A stretch of DNA of 64,000 bases. It comes from Gloeopeniophorella convolvens (taxonomy: Eukaryota > Basidiomycota > Agaricomycetes > Russulales). The DNA lies in assembly GCA_022496205.1 (NCBI GenBank), contig WTXD01000004.1:496001-560000 (forward strand), in the 5' to 3' direction. Below, piece by piece: positions 47,521 to 58,724 of this stretch. The first letter of the stretch is position 1, and the number at the start of each line of letters is the position of its first letter. Both the position numbers and the translations under genes were made by a program. The notes beneath the pieces are model-generated. The model was not told the origin of the DNA and ran no database searches. It saw only the letters and a list, made by a program, of their open reading frames with translations.

Positions 47521-48217
47521 TTCATGACAGTCAGTCTTGGGTTTTACGGACTTCCTATGAACGTTGAGACCGTGATGATCCTACTTCTCCTTGCATTCAT
47601 GCTTTGCAATTTTCGCGTTGCGCGGACATTTGCCTCGCGTTGTTGTAATTGGACACATACTTTCTCCATTGACACACCTTGCATATTTTGTCCCCACTTG
47701 CGACGACTACTATTCATCATGCGTGAGTTTATAGGCCTATTTTTCAAGGAGTTTCGTCCCACGATGACACCATTGCTGCTCTCGGAGGGGTTATCGCAGG
47801 GCCCTCACATTGATCAGGGTGGACATTCGGTCATGCCAGAAGTGATATCGGGTGGGCCGTGGTACATGGTACTGACAACTGTGAGGGCAAACATTATGTA
47901 ATGGGGTTACGATCAGCGAACGCGGGAGCGTTGGAGCAAGGAGGGACTAGAGCTGCATTCCGCCTCACTCTGCCGTTGTGAATTCTGGGTGCGCAATAAG
48001 CTTACAGAGCAGTTTGGGGCGGCCATTTTCGTGAAGCTTAACGTGGGCTTCTGAGGGGCAGGGCGGTGATTGCCGCCTTGTCGCGGTTCGGTAGAACACG
48101 ACAGCGCGCATTGCCGAGGGAGAAGCAGTCTCAACTCGGAGAGGGGGTCGTCTTCAACTATCTGTCCGAGGGTAAGATCTCCCTGACCGTACAATGTTCC
48201 TGAGAATGCGGAATAAT
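47521..48217. other. Intergenic region left of the inverted-repeat element
   Basis: 3' flank of the wall-protein gene. Several frames of 70-125 codons without motifs. It ends with AAT directly before the element, matching AAT after it. Confidence 0.45.
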
Positions 48218-48235
48218 GGATGACTCCCCGTAAGG
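48218..48235 (+). repeat. Left terminal inverted repeat
   Basis: GGATGACTCCCCGTAAGG; pairs with 49458-49475 with one mismatch (C/T at position 9). Confidence 0.75.
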
Positions 48236-49457
48236 ATTTGGAACGGTTTAGAATGCTCTAAACCGTTCCAAACCTTCGTATCCACGATCGGTCCGATCGG
48301 GGCCTGGCGTCGTTGTCAACGTTGGGTATTCCAGATGTTTTCTTAGCAACGATTTGGAAGGAGGGTCCGACCCCTCCCTCCAGATGCTCGTCGTCGTCGG
48401 AGTGTGAAATACCGCCCCAAACGGAACGATTTGGAGACGGATCTACCACGTGCTGCCCGAGTTTCAAAGTCCGGCGTGAGTGAGCACCGACCTGCACCGA
48501 CCCTCTGCATGTCATGCTGGACCACACTCCTCGACGCCCATCGACGAACGCGTCGTCGCTCTTCTGCGCGTGTGCCCTGCACACCCCAACGCCCTGCAAC
48601 AAGCCCCCATCGTCCCCTGCACCGGGCACCTCTCAGCCGACCGACCTTGCCCTCCGCTGTGCGGAGAACACATACACCTTACTCTCACCACCCACGCCCA
48701 GCCACGTCCACCACCTGTCTGTGTCCCGGACAAGCACCAGCACGATTGCGCGCCCTAGTCCCAATGGTTCCAAGAACGGCGCCTCTTGCAGCACGCGCGG
48801 GCGGTATATGTGAGCTGCACCTCCGTGCACGCGCGCGCACCTGCACGTTCGGGCAGGCAAGTCAGCGGGCGCGTTGGCGTGCAGCAGTGGGCACGCGCCC
48901 GCCAGGTCCGTGAGCAGCGCACGCATGCACGGCTGCGCCATGGCAGGCGCGAGCCCCATCGTACCTGTGCTCATGCCAAGCTCGAGCTCCGTGTCGCCAG
49001 CAGTGTCGAGGCGGAGCCACGGGTCGAAGGCACCCTGCGTGCGCACATGGCGTCCCGGCCCCTACCTCTGCTATCGGGTCCCCAACCTGACGCGGGTTCA
49101 AACGTTCATGCGGCATGCGGCATGATGTGCATTGGCGCACGTTGGTATGTTGAGATCAGCAGTGTGTGCAGGGCTCAAGCCTACTCATTTTTGTAACAAT
49201 TCTGCATAATCAAACATCTGTATAAAACACTTCCTTGACCTGAGACTTGAAATCGCTGTTTGTACGCCCCAGTTTGCTGATGTGCAGCATGGGCAAGATA
49301 AGCCCGGGCTCGGGGATCTTTCCCGCCTGTGCCGGATCTAAGATTTCATCCAAATCGTTCCAAATCCCGTCGCTATGTCTTGCGGTTTGGAATCTAGAGG
49401 ACGGAAACGATCGGTTACGCGCTCCTGACTTTTTAGAACGGTTTAGAATTCTCTAAA

Positions 49458-49475
49458 CCTTACGGGAAGTCATCC
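49458..49475 (-). repeat. Right terminal inverted repeat
   Basis: Reverse complement GGATGACTTCCCGTAAGG; pairs with 48218-48235. Confidence 0.75.
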
Positions 49476-50261
49476 AATCATGATCAGCGCGCCGGGGCTC
49501 GCCGCAGGAGGGGGAGGGGTATGACTGGCACGTTTGCGGAGCAGTAACACATGATCAGACACGATGCGCTGGGGTCTCCGCGGCTGCCATTGACATCCGG
49601 GATGAAGCCTTGAGGCTTGGGTCCCGTTTGGGGTCGCGTGAGCCCGCATCGTGACCATGGTGCGGCGTTTTCTAGGAATTGGACCTCGTACAATTGCGAA
49701 CGATCGCTGTTAGAAGATCGCCGGGTAGGAGCGACAACGAGGCCTTCAACCATGGAAAGCATCGAAAGATATTGTCGAATCCTGGCGTCGGTTCGTACCC
49801 TAGGGGCATGTCAAACGCACTGGACAGAGGCCAGACCCAGAAGGCCTCCCACAAGAAGGGCAGAAGATCCTGGGACAAGTGTGAAGCCAAGCCGCCGATG
49901 AGTTCGTCCCGTACTTGGGCTCAACTGAATGAGGACGTCCACTGTATGAGACGGGAATGCTGCATCAAGCACCGCACCCCAATTCCCGTGAGTACTCGTC
50001 TGCGGTGTCGCGTTCCGGGGTGCTCTTGCAATAATTCCCACGTTAGTGCTACTTGCTGTCGATGAAGACGAAGAGCTGATTGTGGCTGCGACCACCCTGC
50101 AGATAATGGAGATAGTGTATGAAATAACCCGATGGAGGTTGGGCTGCCAGCGCCGGGAGGAGCGTGGGAACGCGGGCTCGGAGACTGGCCGGCGCGCCAC
50201 CTCGTCCAGCGTCGCGCCCCGAACTGTTCCATCCCTTGCACAACCAGCTCTCTGTACTCCC
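49476..50261. other. Intergenic region right of the inverted-repeat element
   Basis: Contains the promoter and leader of the complex I gene. Overlapping frames on both strands show no motifs. Confidence 0.45.
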
Positions 50262-52295
<2,034 letters not shown>

Positions 52296-52378
52296 GAGCA
52301 GGGTTGTCAGGCCGTGGGCTAATTTACTCGAATTTGTCTACGAGCGAATCGCAAATAGAGCATTTATCTATCGCAACC

Positions 52379-53537
52379 TCACACGAAGTCTAGGGGATGT
52401 CTGTCCTCCTGGCTGATGTGGATGCTTGAGCCCGCAAAACCAACTTCATCGCCCTCAAGCTTCGCGAACTCCGTTTGTAGTTTGGTTGCCAAAGTTGGGA
52501 GATAACCACGTTCTGTATTCGTGTGGCCACCTAAAAATGGAGACCTGAGCGGCGCGTATGACTGTCAAAATTGCGGCTTACACAATATTACATTTCTCCC
52601 CGCTGCGACTGCCGCGAGGACTTCGTGCTGCATGGACGTAAGCATTACGGAGAAGTAGATGGTCGCGCAACTTACATGGGACATCTCGCCCGTCAAGTAG
52701 ACATGTGCCTCGACTCCAAGCAGCATGGAGCCCCCCGAGCCCGCACATATCGCCACTGATTGGACCTCCTTGGCATGACTGTCCGATCCGGGCGCTACTT
52801 GCACTAAGCGAGTTCAGGGCACTTCAGCGAGAAATGCCATGTGCGATTGACGCACGCAGAGCCAGGCCTAGATGTTTCTTGACTCTTTCCTGCAGATTGG
52901 CCATGGTAGTCTTCTCGTCTAACCGCAGCAGTCTGCCAGGGCCGCCTTTCGCGCTGGGATGTTCATCCCCGATCAGTTCCACCCGCCCGCGACCCAAACC
53001 GGATGCAAGCCAGTCGTTGATACCGCCGTAGACAGAGTCGAGCGACGTGTGTGGGGCGTATACGGAGATACCGGCCGCAGCGCAGCGTAGTAGAGACGTT
53101 TGGAGCGGATTGGACAGAGTCAAGGACGAGAGCGGCTTGAAGATGGTTGGATGGTATGCGATGATTACGGACGCAGGTAATGACAATGCTTCATTCACGA
53201 CGCGCGTGGTCAGGCTATCGGTGACAAGTCAGGATGCGTATGACCAGCATGCATTGCAAGTAGGGAGAACCCGCACTCGATTGTCAGCAGGATTTTGTGT
53301 GCAGAGCGCTGCGGCGGGTTTGGTGCTTCTGTTCCTCGTTCAAGAGAGGCATTTAGCGTCAGCATATGAGATGTGACGAATGCGGGGACCTAGGAGCAAC
53401 CCGACCTAGCACAAGGCGTTGATTGGTTTGGTGTTGACGGTGCATGGAGCTCGGATACTCACATTATCCCACTTCTCGGCCAGGGCGAGAGGGGCGATAC
53501 GGTCCATTACCTTTCCCACACATCTCGCAATTGACAT
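52379..53537 (-). CDS. NIF3/DUF34 family metal-binding protein
   Basis: NGG1-interacting-factor-3-like, a conserved dinuclear-metal fold of uncertain function. Spliced N-terminus: MSIARCVGKVMDRIAPLALA, EKWDN, then VGLLLG from a 16-nt exon (53390-53405), TEAPNPPQRSAHKILLTI and DLTTRVVNEALSLPASVIIA. Then YHPTIFKPLSSLTLSNPLQ (the His-containing metal motif), GISVYAPHTSLDSVYGGIND (His/Asp metal ligands), a central insert, QSVAICAGSGGSMLLGVEAH, VYLTGEMSHHEVLAAVAAGR, and GHTNTERGYLPTLATKLQTE with the classic GHxxTERG ligand motif, ending HPLDFV-stop at 52379. The conserved metal residues look kept. Exon joins at 52560-52830 are approximate. Divergent from glutaredoxin. Confidence 0.87.
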
Positions 53538-53735
53538 TGCCGCGGGTTATAAGTTGGTGCTGCCCGGTGCCAATGGAAATAAGCAATGAAATCAGCTCGG
53601 TCGAGCGACGAGCACTGTCGCTCATTGCACGCGGGTCACGTGAGTCACGTGCACCGCGCTCGCCTCAGTCGCTTGTCTTTTTAAGTCGATCACCTGAAAA
53701 ACCGTCATAGTCATCTCCCATCTGGAAGGACCTAC
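53538..53735. promoter_or_regulatory. Divergent promoter region, NIF3 / glutaredoxin
   Basis: A 198-bp spacer between opposed ATG codons. It contains a TTATAA palindrome-like box at about 53547, close to the NIF3 start, and a repeated CACGTGAGTCACGTG-like palindrome near 53637-53652, a candidate bHLH/bZIP-type site. Confidence 0.45.
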
Positions 53736-54373
53736 ATGATACCCCGCCTGCAACTATTGAAATCCGCGTCGTACAAAGCACTCGCATCGTTTTCCATCCT
53801 GTATTCCGGATCAGCAGCCTCCTCGTCCAACCCATCTCCTCGACAACTCAAGGAGATGGCCACCAAGGATCTCGTCAACGTGAGTCGCGCATTACTCCAT
53901 GCATGGTAACCTTGCTGATCCGCACAAGCAAACCATCGCAGACAACAAAGTTGTCATTTTCTCTAAATCGTATTGCCCATATTGCAGGAGAGCCAAGAAC
54001 CTGTTCGCGACGGAGTTTCCTGATGTGCCAGTCACGGTTCTAGAGTGCGCCTCTCTGTCACCTGCGTCGGCGTCATCTGCGAATGCTTGTTGCAGGTTGG
54101 ACCTTCGGGATGACGGTCCAGAGATCCAGGGGTACCTTCAGCAGGTGACGAAGCAGAGGACGGTGCCCAATATCTTCATCAGTGCGTTGGCTTGCAGCTT
54201 GCATGTCGTGCCTCCAATAACACGTTATGTCACCCTCCAGACAATAAGCACATCGGAGGTTCGCGGGGTGTCTCTGAGGCTCCTGTGTTTCTGTGCTGAT
54301 TTGAGTGGCCGCAACAGGAAATGATGACCTTCAAGCATTGCACGTAAAGAAAGGTGTGAAGGCTCTCCTCTGA
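53736..54373 (+). CDS. Dithiol glutaredoxin (CPYC type)
   Basis: Glutathione-dependent disulfide reductase. The first ATG gives MIPRLQLLKSASYKALASFS, a possible mitochondrial or signal leader; a second in-frame start, MATKDLVN, would give the cytosolic form, so dual localisation as in yeast Grx2 is conceivable (inference). The domain reads QTIADNKVVIFSKSYCPYCR with CPYC active site, KNLFATEFPDVPVTVLE, LDLRDDGPEIQGYLQQVTKQ, RTVPNIFINNKHIGG (cis-Pro and GSH-binding TVPxxFI), NDDLQALHVKKGVKALL-stop. Four introns, all GT..AG. Normal length for the family after splicing. Confidence 0.88.
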
Positions 54374-54829
54374 GGGGATTACGAGTGCCCTCGCGCATCA
54401 CTGCAAACGATCAGATATGAGATATGACGGGCAGAACAGAGTCTGCATGTGAATATCTAGAATCATCGAGCTAGTGTAGACCAGGCAACTGCCAGAATCG
54501 TATAATCATAATGGAATTCAGTGTATGGTTTCTGTCTCCATCAAAGTTATCAGATTCAAAGTTATCAGATTCACAAGGTGTGCAGTGCGTCGTTCATTGC
54601 ATTATAACGATTTTATCATACAAGAGTTATTATATGGTCTAAGGTCGGATCTAATGCAGAGAGTATGGGAAAGCAAGTATTCTAGACAGGTAAGATAGTA
54701 GCTATAGCAATACGATCATAGTGGGATTTTTAATTTTATGAAATCAGGGATAGTGGGTTTTATATTTATGGCGAAGGAACACTAGGCTACTCCAAGAAGG
54801 GAGGAGGAACCGCAGCCGGGCTGGGCGCG
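54374..54829. other. Convergent AT-rich intergenic region
   Basis: Contains a perfect tandem duplication of a 15-bp unit, TCAAAGTTATCAGAT, at 54541-54570. Otherwise AT-rich 3' flanking DNA without a gene. Confidence 0.5.
54541..54570. repeat. 15-bp tandem repeat, two copies
   Basis: TCAAAGTTATCAGAT occurs twice head to tail with no mismatch. Probably a replication-slippage duplication. Confidence 0.8.
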
Positions 54830-55909
54830 TCAGGGTGCTCCACGCGGTTCCGGCGTGTTGGGCGGGTTCTGGGGGAGGGGAGGGGAGAACAATGCGTCTG
54901 AGGCAGCTCCTGCCATAGGGACTGCACGGGCGACGGTTTCCGAGAAGCCTCGGCGCCTATGGGGACTGGCCGGCACCGGGGGCTGAACGGGTGCTTTGGC
55001 CGGAGGCTGGGGAGGCTGCACGGGGGGCTTAACCGGCGGCTGGGGCGGGGAAACAGGCGGCTTCACGGGAGCTTGAGGGGCGGCGGGAGGCTGACTAGGG
55101 GACTCAGTCCCCGCTGCCGAGGCCGCGGGTGGTGCACCAGGTGCAGGTGGCTGGGGTGGGTGATTCGCCGAGTCGCCAGGAGCTGGGACGGGGGGCTTCA
55201 CTGGAGGCTGAGGGGGAGAGACGGGTCGAGCGGGAGGAGCTGGGGGTTGCACGGGAGGCTGGACAGGTGGTTCCGGGTGTACGTCCGCGGGTGCGTTGGG
55301 AGGCGCCTGCTGAGGAGAAACTGGGAGCTGAGGAGAGACCGGCGGCTGGACTGGCGGCTGCGGCGGCTGGACTGGAAGGTGTGCCGGGGGCGAAGGAGCG
55401 GATGGATGTGGCTGTGCAGGGGAGTCTTGGGGCCCACTAGTCGCCACGCTCCCTTCTTCCCGCCGTGCAAGCCCAGCAGCAGCCAATTTGTCGTTCAAGA
55501 TAGTCGCATCTTCCTTGACTTTCTCCGCAACGGGCGGTGGAAGGGCCGCGAGGGATTCTGGGACTTTCCCGAGGTTTCCAACAGCACCAACAAGGCTGTC
55601 TAGTAGGCCCCCAACCGCCGGGCCAACCGGTGGAGGGATCAGGCCTTTCACAAGATCCCCGAGAGCACCTCTGCGTTGCAAGTCTGTCGCGGATTTAGAG
55701 GGGATGAAATCAGCGCAAGGTATGAGCTCACCATAAGAGGACGACGTCGTGCCATTATTGCTAGGCGCGGGGGCAGCAGGCGCAGAAGGCGTTGTGTCTG
55801 CCGGTACATCGCCTGCAGGTGCCGCGAGAGCAGAAAGCGACGACGATGACGATGACGACGATACCGCCAGAGAAGCAAGCAGAAGCGAAGAGCTCGATGG
55901 AAGTCTCAT
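54830..55909 (-). CDS. Secreted proline-rich protein with dibasic (Kex2-like) sites
   Basis: The ATG at 55909 gives MRLPSSSSLLLASLAVSSSS followed by a small-residue cleavage region, a good signal peptide; an upstream in-frame start would spoil it. The 359-residue protein has three parts. Residues 30-80 are a Ser/Ala/Pro segment ending LQRR. Residues 81-150 are a folded-looking block (GALGDLVKGLIPPPVG, LLDSLVGAVGNLGKVPESLA, TILNDKLAAAGLARR) bounded by RR at both ends. From about 155 there is a long PxP region of QPPV/KPPV repeats. A further HRRR site precedes a C-terminal tail, GFSETVARAVPMAG. Dibasic sites after a signal peptide are typical Kex2 targets, so processing into peptides is possible. 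The function is unknown. Confidence 0.7.
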   Translation of the reverse strand: MRLPSSSSLLLASLAVSSSSSSSSLSALAAPAGDVPADTTPSAPAAPAPSNNGTTSSSYGELIPCADFIPSKSATDLQRRGALGDLVKGLIPPPVGPAVGGLLDSLVGAVGNLGKVPESLAALPPPVAEKVKEDATILNDKLAAAGLARREEGSVATSGPQDSPAQPHPSAPSPPAHLPVQPPQPPVQPPVSPQLPVSPQQAPPNAPADVHPEPPVQPPVQPPAPPARPVSPPQPPVKPPVPAPGDSANHPPQPPAPGAPPAASAAGTESPSQPPAAPQAPVKPPVSPPQPPVKPPVQPPQPPAKAPVQPPVPASPHRRRGFSETVARAVPMAGAASDALFSPPLPQNPPNTPEPRGAP

Positions 55910-56828
55910 TAGGAAAGTCTCGAGTGTGTGGCAAAATTCAGAGCAGTAGGAGGTTCTCGTCAAGAGTGACCTGTGTGTGGGAGGTGTGGATGAAGGTGAG
56001 GGTTATGAGCTCGTTGGTGCCACCTTTTATACATGGACATTTGCTGGTCTGAGGCGAATGGCTGACTGCAGAATCACATGTTGAAGTGGGTATGAGGCTG
56101 ACTGGAGGCTGGACGAGGCTGACCGTCACGGTCAATGCTTGAATGATATTCTCATGGCTTTGAATATTGGCTAACCTGGGCACATTCCTTGCTCTCTAGA
56201 ATCTAGGACTGTGTTTACATGCCAAGACAGGACAGAAGATCACGCGACATTCGGGGGAGACTGGAAAATTCCCATCAGAGCGGGTCGGTGACCCAGCCAG
56301 CTGGAATGCCATTCCCAGTAAGATCGCCGTTTGGAATGAGATAGAAAACCGGCCACACACGGGCAAGTTTCAACGTGGCCTGCTTCTAGTCTCCATTTCC
56401 CACATCTCGCCCTCGGGAGCAAAACGCCGACGGCCTCTGAGATTGGGGCCGTCGCTGGCGCGTGCGCTGGCGACCATAAGATCCCAAAGGGATTGGAACG
56501 CGGTTCTGCCCTGGCGTGACCGAAGGATCCACCAAGTCAACGAAATGAAGCTAGATTGTTGTCAATCCTATGCACAGCGACAGGACGGGTGGATCGTACA
56601 CAAGGACGACGAGGAGAATCACGGTGATGGCCATTTGGGCGAGTGACTAGTGACTGCGGCGGAGCTCGTGGCTTGGAGTTCGCCGCGGGTGAATGGAGAC
56701 CCAGCTCCAAGGGCCCGGGACGCCGAAAGCGGCCGCCCCAGAGGAAGGGTAACAGCGTTGATTTGTAAGTGGCTCTACCACTGTGTTGGACCTTTCCCAC
56801 TCTCCGTCTCCTCTCAGATCCTAACATC
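55910..56828. other. Divergent intergenic region (about 920 bp)
   Basis: Holds promoters of the secreted proline-rich gene (left) and the CDF gene (right). A TTTTATACATGG box lies near 56023, about 115 bp before the secreted-protein ATG on its strand. No gene recognised. Confidence 0.45.
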
Positions 56829-58724
56829 ATGGTCTTCGTCGACGATGACTCCAAAGGTGAATCGACGCAAGTCTCATCGCATTACGGCTCGGCAAAGGTA
56901 TAATGTTCTCCCCCGTCGTGCCACTCTTTCCGCTGGTCGTCTAGCCCTGCTAACCGCCTTCTTTTCCAGGTTCCCGACACAGCGGTACCCGATCTTCGAT
57001 TAGCACATGACACAGACGTAGAGAGCTCATCGCCGTCGCGCCCAACGCCTGCCAAAGACCCCTTCAACTTTGGCCATGCAATCAAGTCAGACTCAGAGAT
57101 TGCAGAGCTTCGCAGCCGCAAGCGGGGCCGCCGCCTTGTGAGCTATCACCGCAGGCAAAATGCTGTGAGCTCGTGTCGTGGCTGTGGAACCGGAGCTAGC
57201 TCACAATCGCCCACAGCTTATAGCATCCCTCTTGAAGCCCATGGAAGAACACACAGAGGATGCCAGGAACGAAGAGGATCTTTCGAGACTGCCCGTAAGA
57301 GCTCACTCTTCTGGTTAGCACTCGCCTGAAGTTGTCGCTGTCAGGTAAAAATCGCTGTGCGCGCGAGTCTCCTAGCCAATCTCGCCCTTGCGGTGCTCCA
57401 ACGTTCGAGCTCTATACATTTACCCATCCCTCAGCTAACGCCTGTGACAGTATATGCTGCCATTTCTTCTGGTTCATTATCATTGCTGGCCACCGGAATT
57501 GACTCCGTCTTTGACGTGGGCAGCAACTTTCTCTTGTATTACATACACCGCAAATCAAGCAGGATGGATATCAACAAGTGGCCAGTAGGTGGCGCACGGC
57601 TGGAAACCATAGGAAACGTAGTCTATGGTAAGCTGGTCTTTGTGGTCGTCGTGCGTAGTCTGAAAATTTTAAGGCTTTCTGTAAGGATTAGTCTTGGGGC
57701 GCGCCCAACTGCATTCTGACTCGAAGACAGGATGGGCTCTGTCAACCTTGTCGTTATTGTTGAATCCGCCAGGGCTCTTATCACGCATAAAGACAAAGAT
57801 GTGAACGATTTCCATATTCCTTCTGTTGTGGCTGTGGGTGCTGCACTAGGTGAGTGTGCTGTTCACCTAGCTCCGACATCTCTGACTGAGATCAAGGGGT
57901 AAAGTTCCTCTTGTTCCTCTACTGCTACTCGTTACGCTCGAAGTCCAGTCAAGTTGAAGTGCTCTGGGAAGACCATCGCAATGATCTGTTCATCAACTCC
58001 TTTGGTCAGCCCGATACCCACTTCTATGCATGAGTTGACGCCGACTACGTCACCAGGCCTTCTTATGTCTGCTGGTGGTAGCAAACTAGAATGGTGTATG
58101 CATTTCCCTCTTTGAATCCTGACACCCCGTGATAATGCTGCCACAGACCTTGATCCGATGGGAGCGATTATTGTAAGTGGTCATGGAATCAGGCTTCTCG
58201 TCGACTCATCGCCACTTGCAGATCGCTCTTGGGGTCATCGCTGCATGGACCCGCACCATCTATGCTCAGTTCGAGCTACTTGCGGGAAAATCCGCTCCCC
58301 ACGACTTCATCCAGCTCATCATCTACAAAGCCACGACATTCAGCGAAGATATAGAGAAGATCGACACCGTTCGAGTGTATCATGTGTGTTGTCTTGCATT
58401 TCGTGTTTCGATACTCTGCTAATCTAACGCAGAGCGGCCCCGTTCGTTGAATGAGCATTTGAGTATCTTCCCACTCCTAACTTTTTTTGGCAGGATTACT
58501 TTGTCGAGGTCGATGTCGTGATGGACGCAAACACACCGTTATGGAAGGCCCACGATATAAGTCAGCAACTGCAGGATAAGATAGAGGTGCTTCCGAACGT
58601 TGAAAGGGCGTTCGTGCATGTCGATCATGAAACAACACATACGCCGGTGAGCGCTGAACTTAAATATCTTTATCTTATGTTCGTCTCACATCATGGCTCC
58701 CAGGAACACCGGAAGTATGTTTAA
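56829..58724 (+). CDS. Cation diffusion facilitator (cation efflux) transporter
   Basis: Membrane exchanger for divalent metals such as Zn, Mn or Fe. It starts MVFVDDDSKGESTQVSSHYG with a long charged N-terminus. Membrane part: VKIAVRASLLANLALAVLQ, YAAISSGSLSLLATGIDSVF, DVGSNFLLYYIHRKSSRMDI (the D-x3-N/S.. site after TM2), KWPVGGARLETIGNVVYG, FLMGSVNLVVIVESARALIT, VVAVGAALGVKFLLFLYCYS, LWEDHRNDLFINSFG (HxxxD TM5 metal site), LLMSAGGSKLEW, LDPMGAIIIALGVIAAWT. The cytosolic domain ends VEVDVVMDANTPLWKAHDIS, VERAFVHVDHETTHTPEHRK. Residues F-L come from a 7-nt exon (57674-57680), and SGP from a 9-nt exon (58433-58441). The group resembles basidiomycete Mmt/MSC-like CDFs; the metal is not inferable. 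Confidence 0.87.

Larger units (their letters stand above)
48218..49475. mobile_element. Non-autonomous DNA transposon-like element with terminal inverted repeats
   Basis: The left end GGATGACTCCCCGTAAGG (48218-48235) is mirrored by the right end: the reverse complement of 49458-49475 is GGATGACTTCCCGTAAGG, 17 of 18 matching. AAT flanks both ends (48215-48217 and 49476-49478), a possible 3-bp target duplication. Both ends carry a nested palindrome: a perfect 16-bp hairpin with ATGC loop at 48237-48272, and GGTTTAGA-ATTC-TCTAAACC at 49440-49459, sharing the CGGTTTAGA core. AACGATTTGGA-like subterminal motifs recur near 48345, 48425 and, inverted, near 49350. The 1258-bp body has no transposase. 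The family cannot be assigned from sequence alone. Confidence 0.72.

Noticed and set aside
48404..48913. 169-codon plus-strand ORF within the inverted-repeat element as a transposase
   Set aside because: Arg/Pro/Thr low-complexity with no DDE/DDD or zinc-finger motifs, and overlapping frames are open on both strands because of GC-rich composition.
54959..55603. Long plus-strand Gly/Arg-rich ORF (214 codons)
   Set aside because: Antisense shadow of the proline-rich secreted gene: Pro codons read as Gly/Arg on the other strand.
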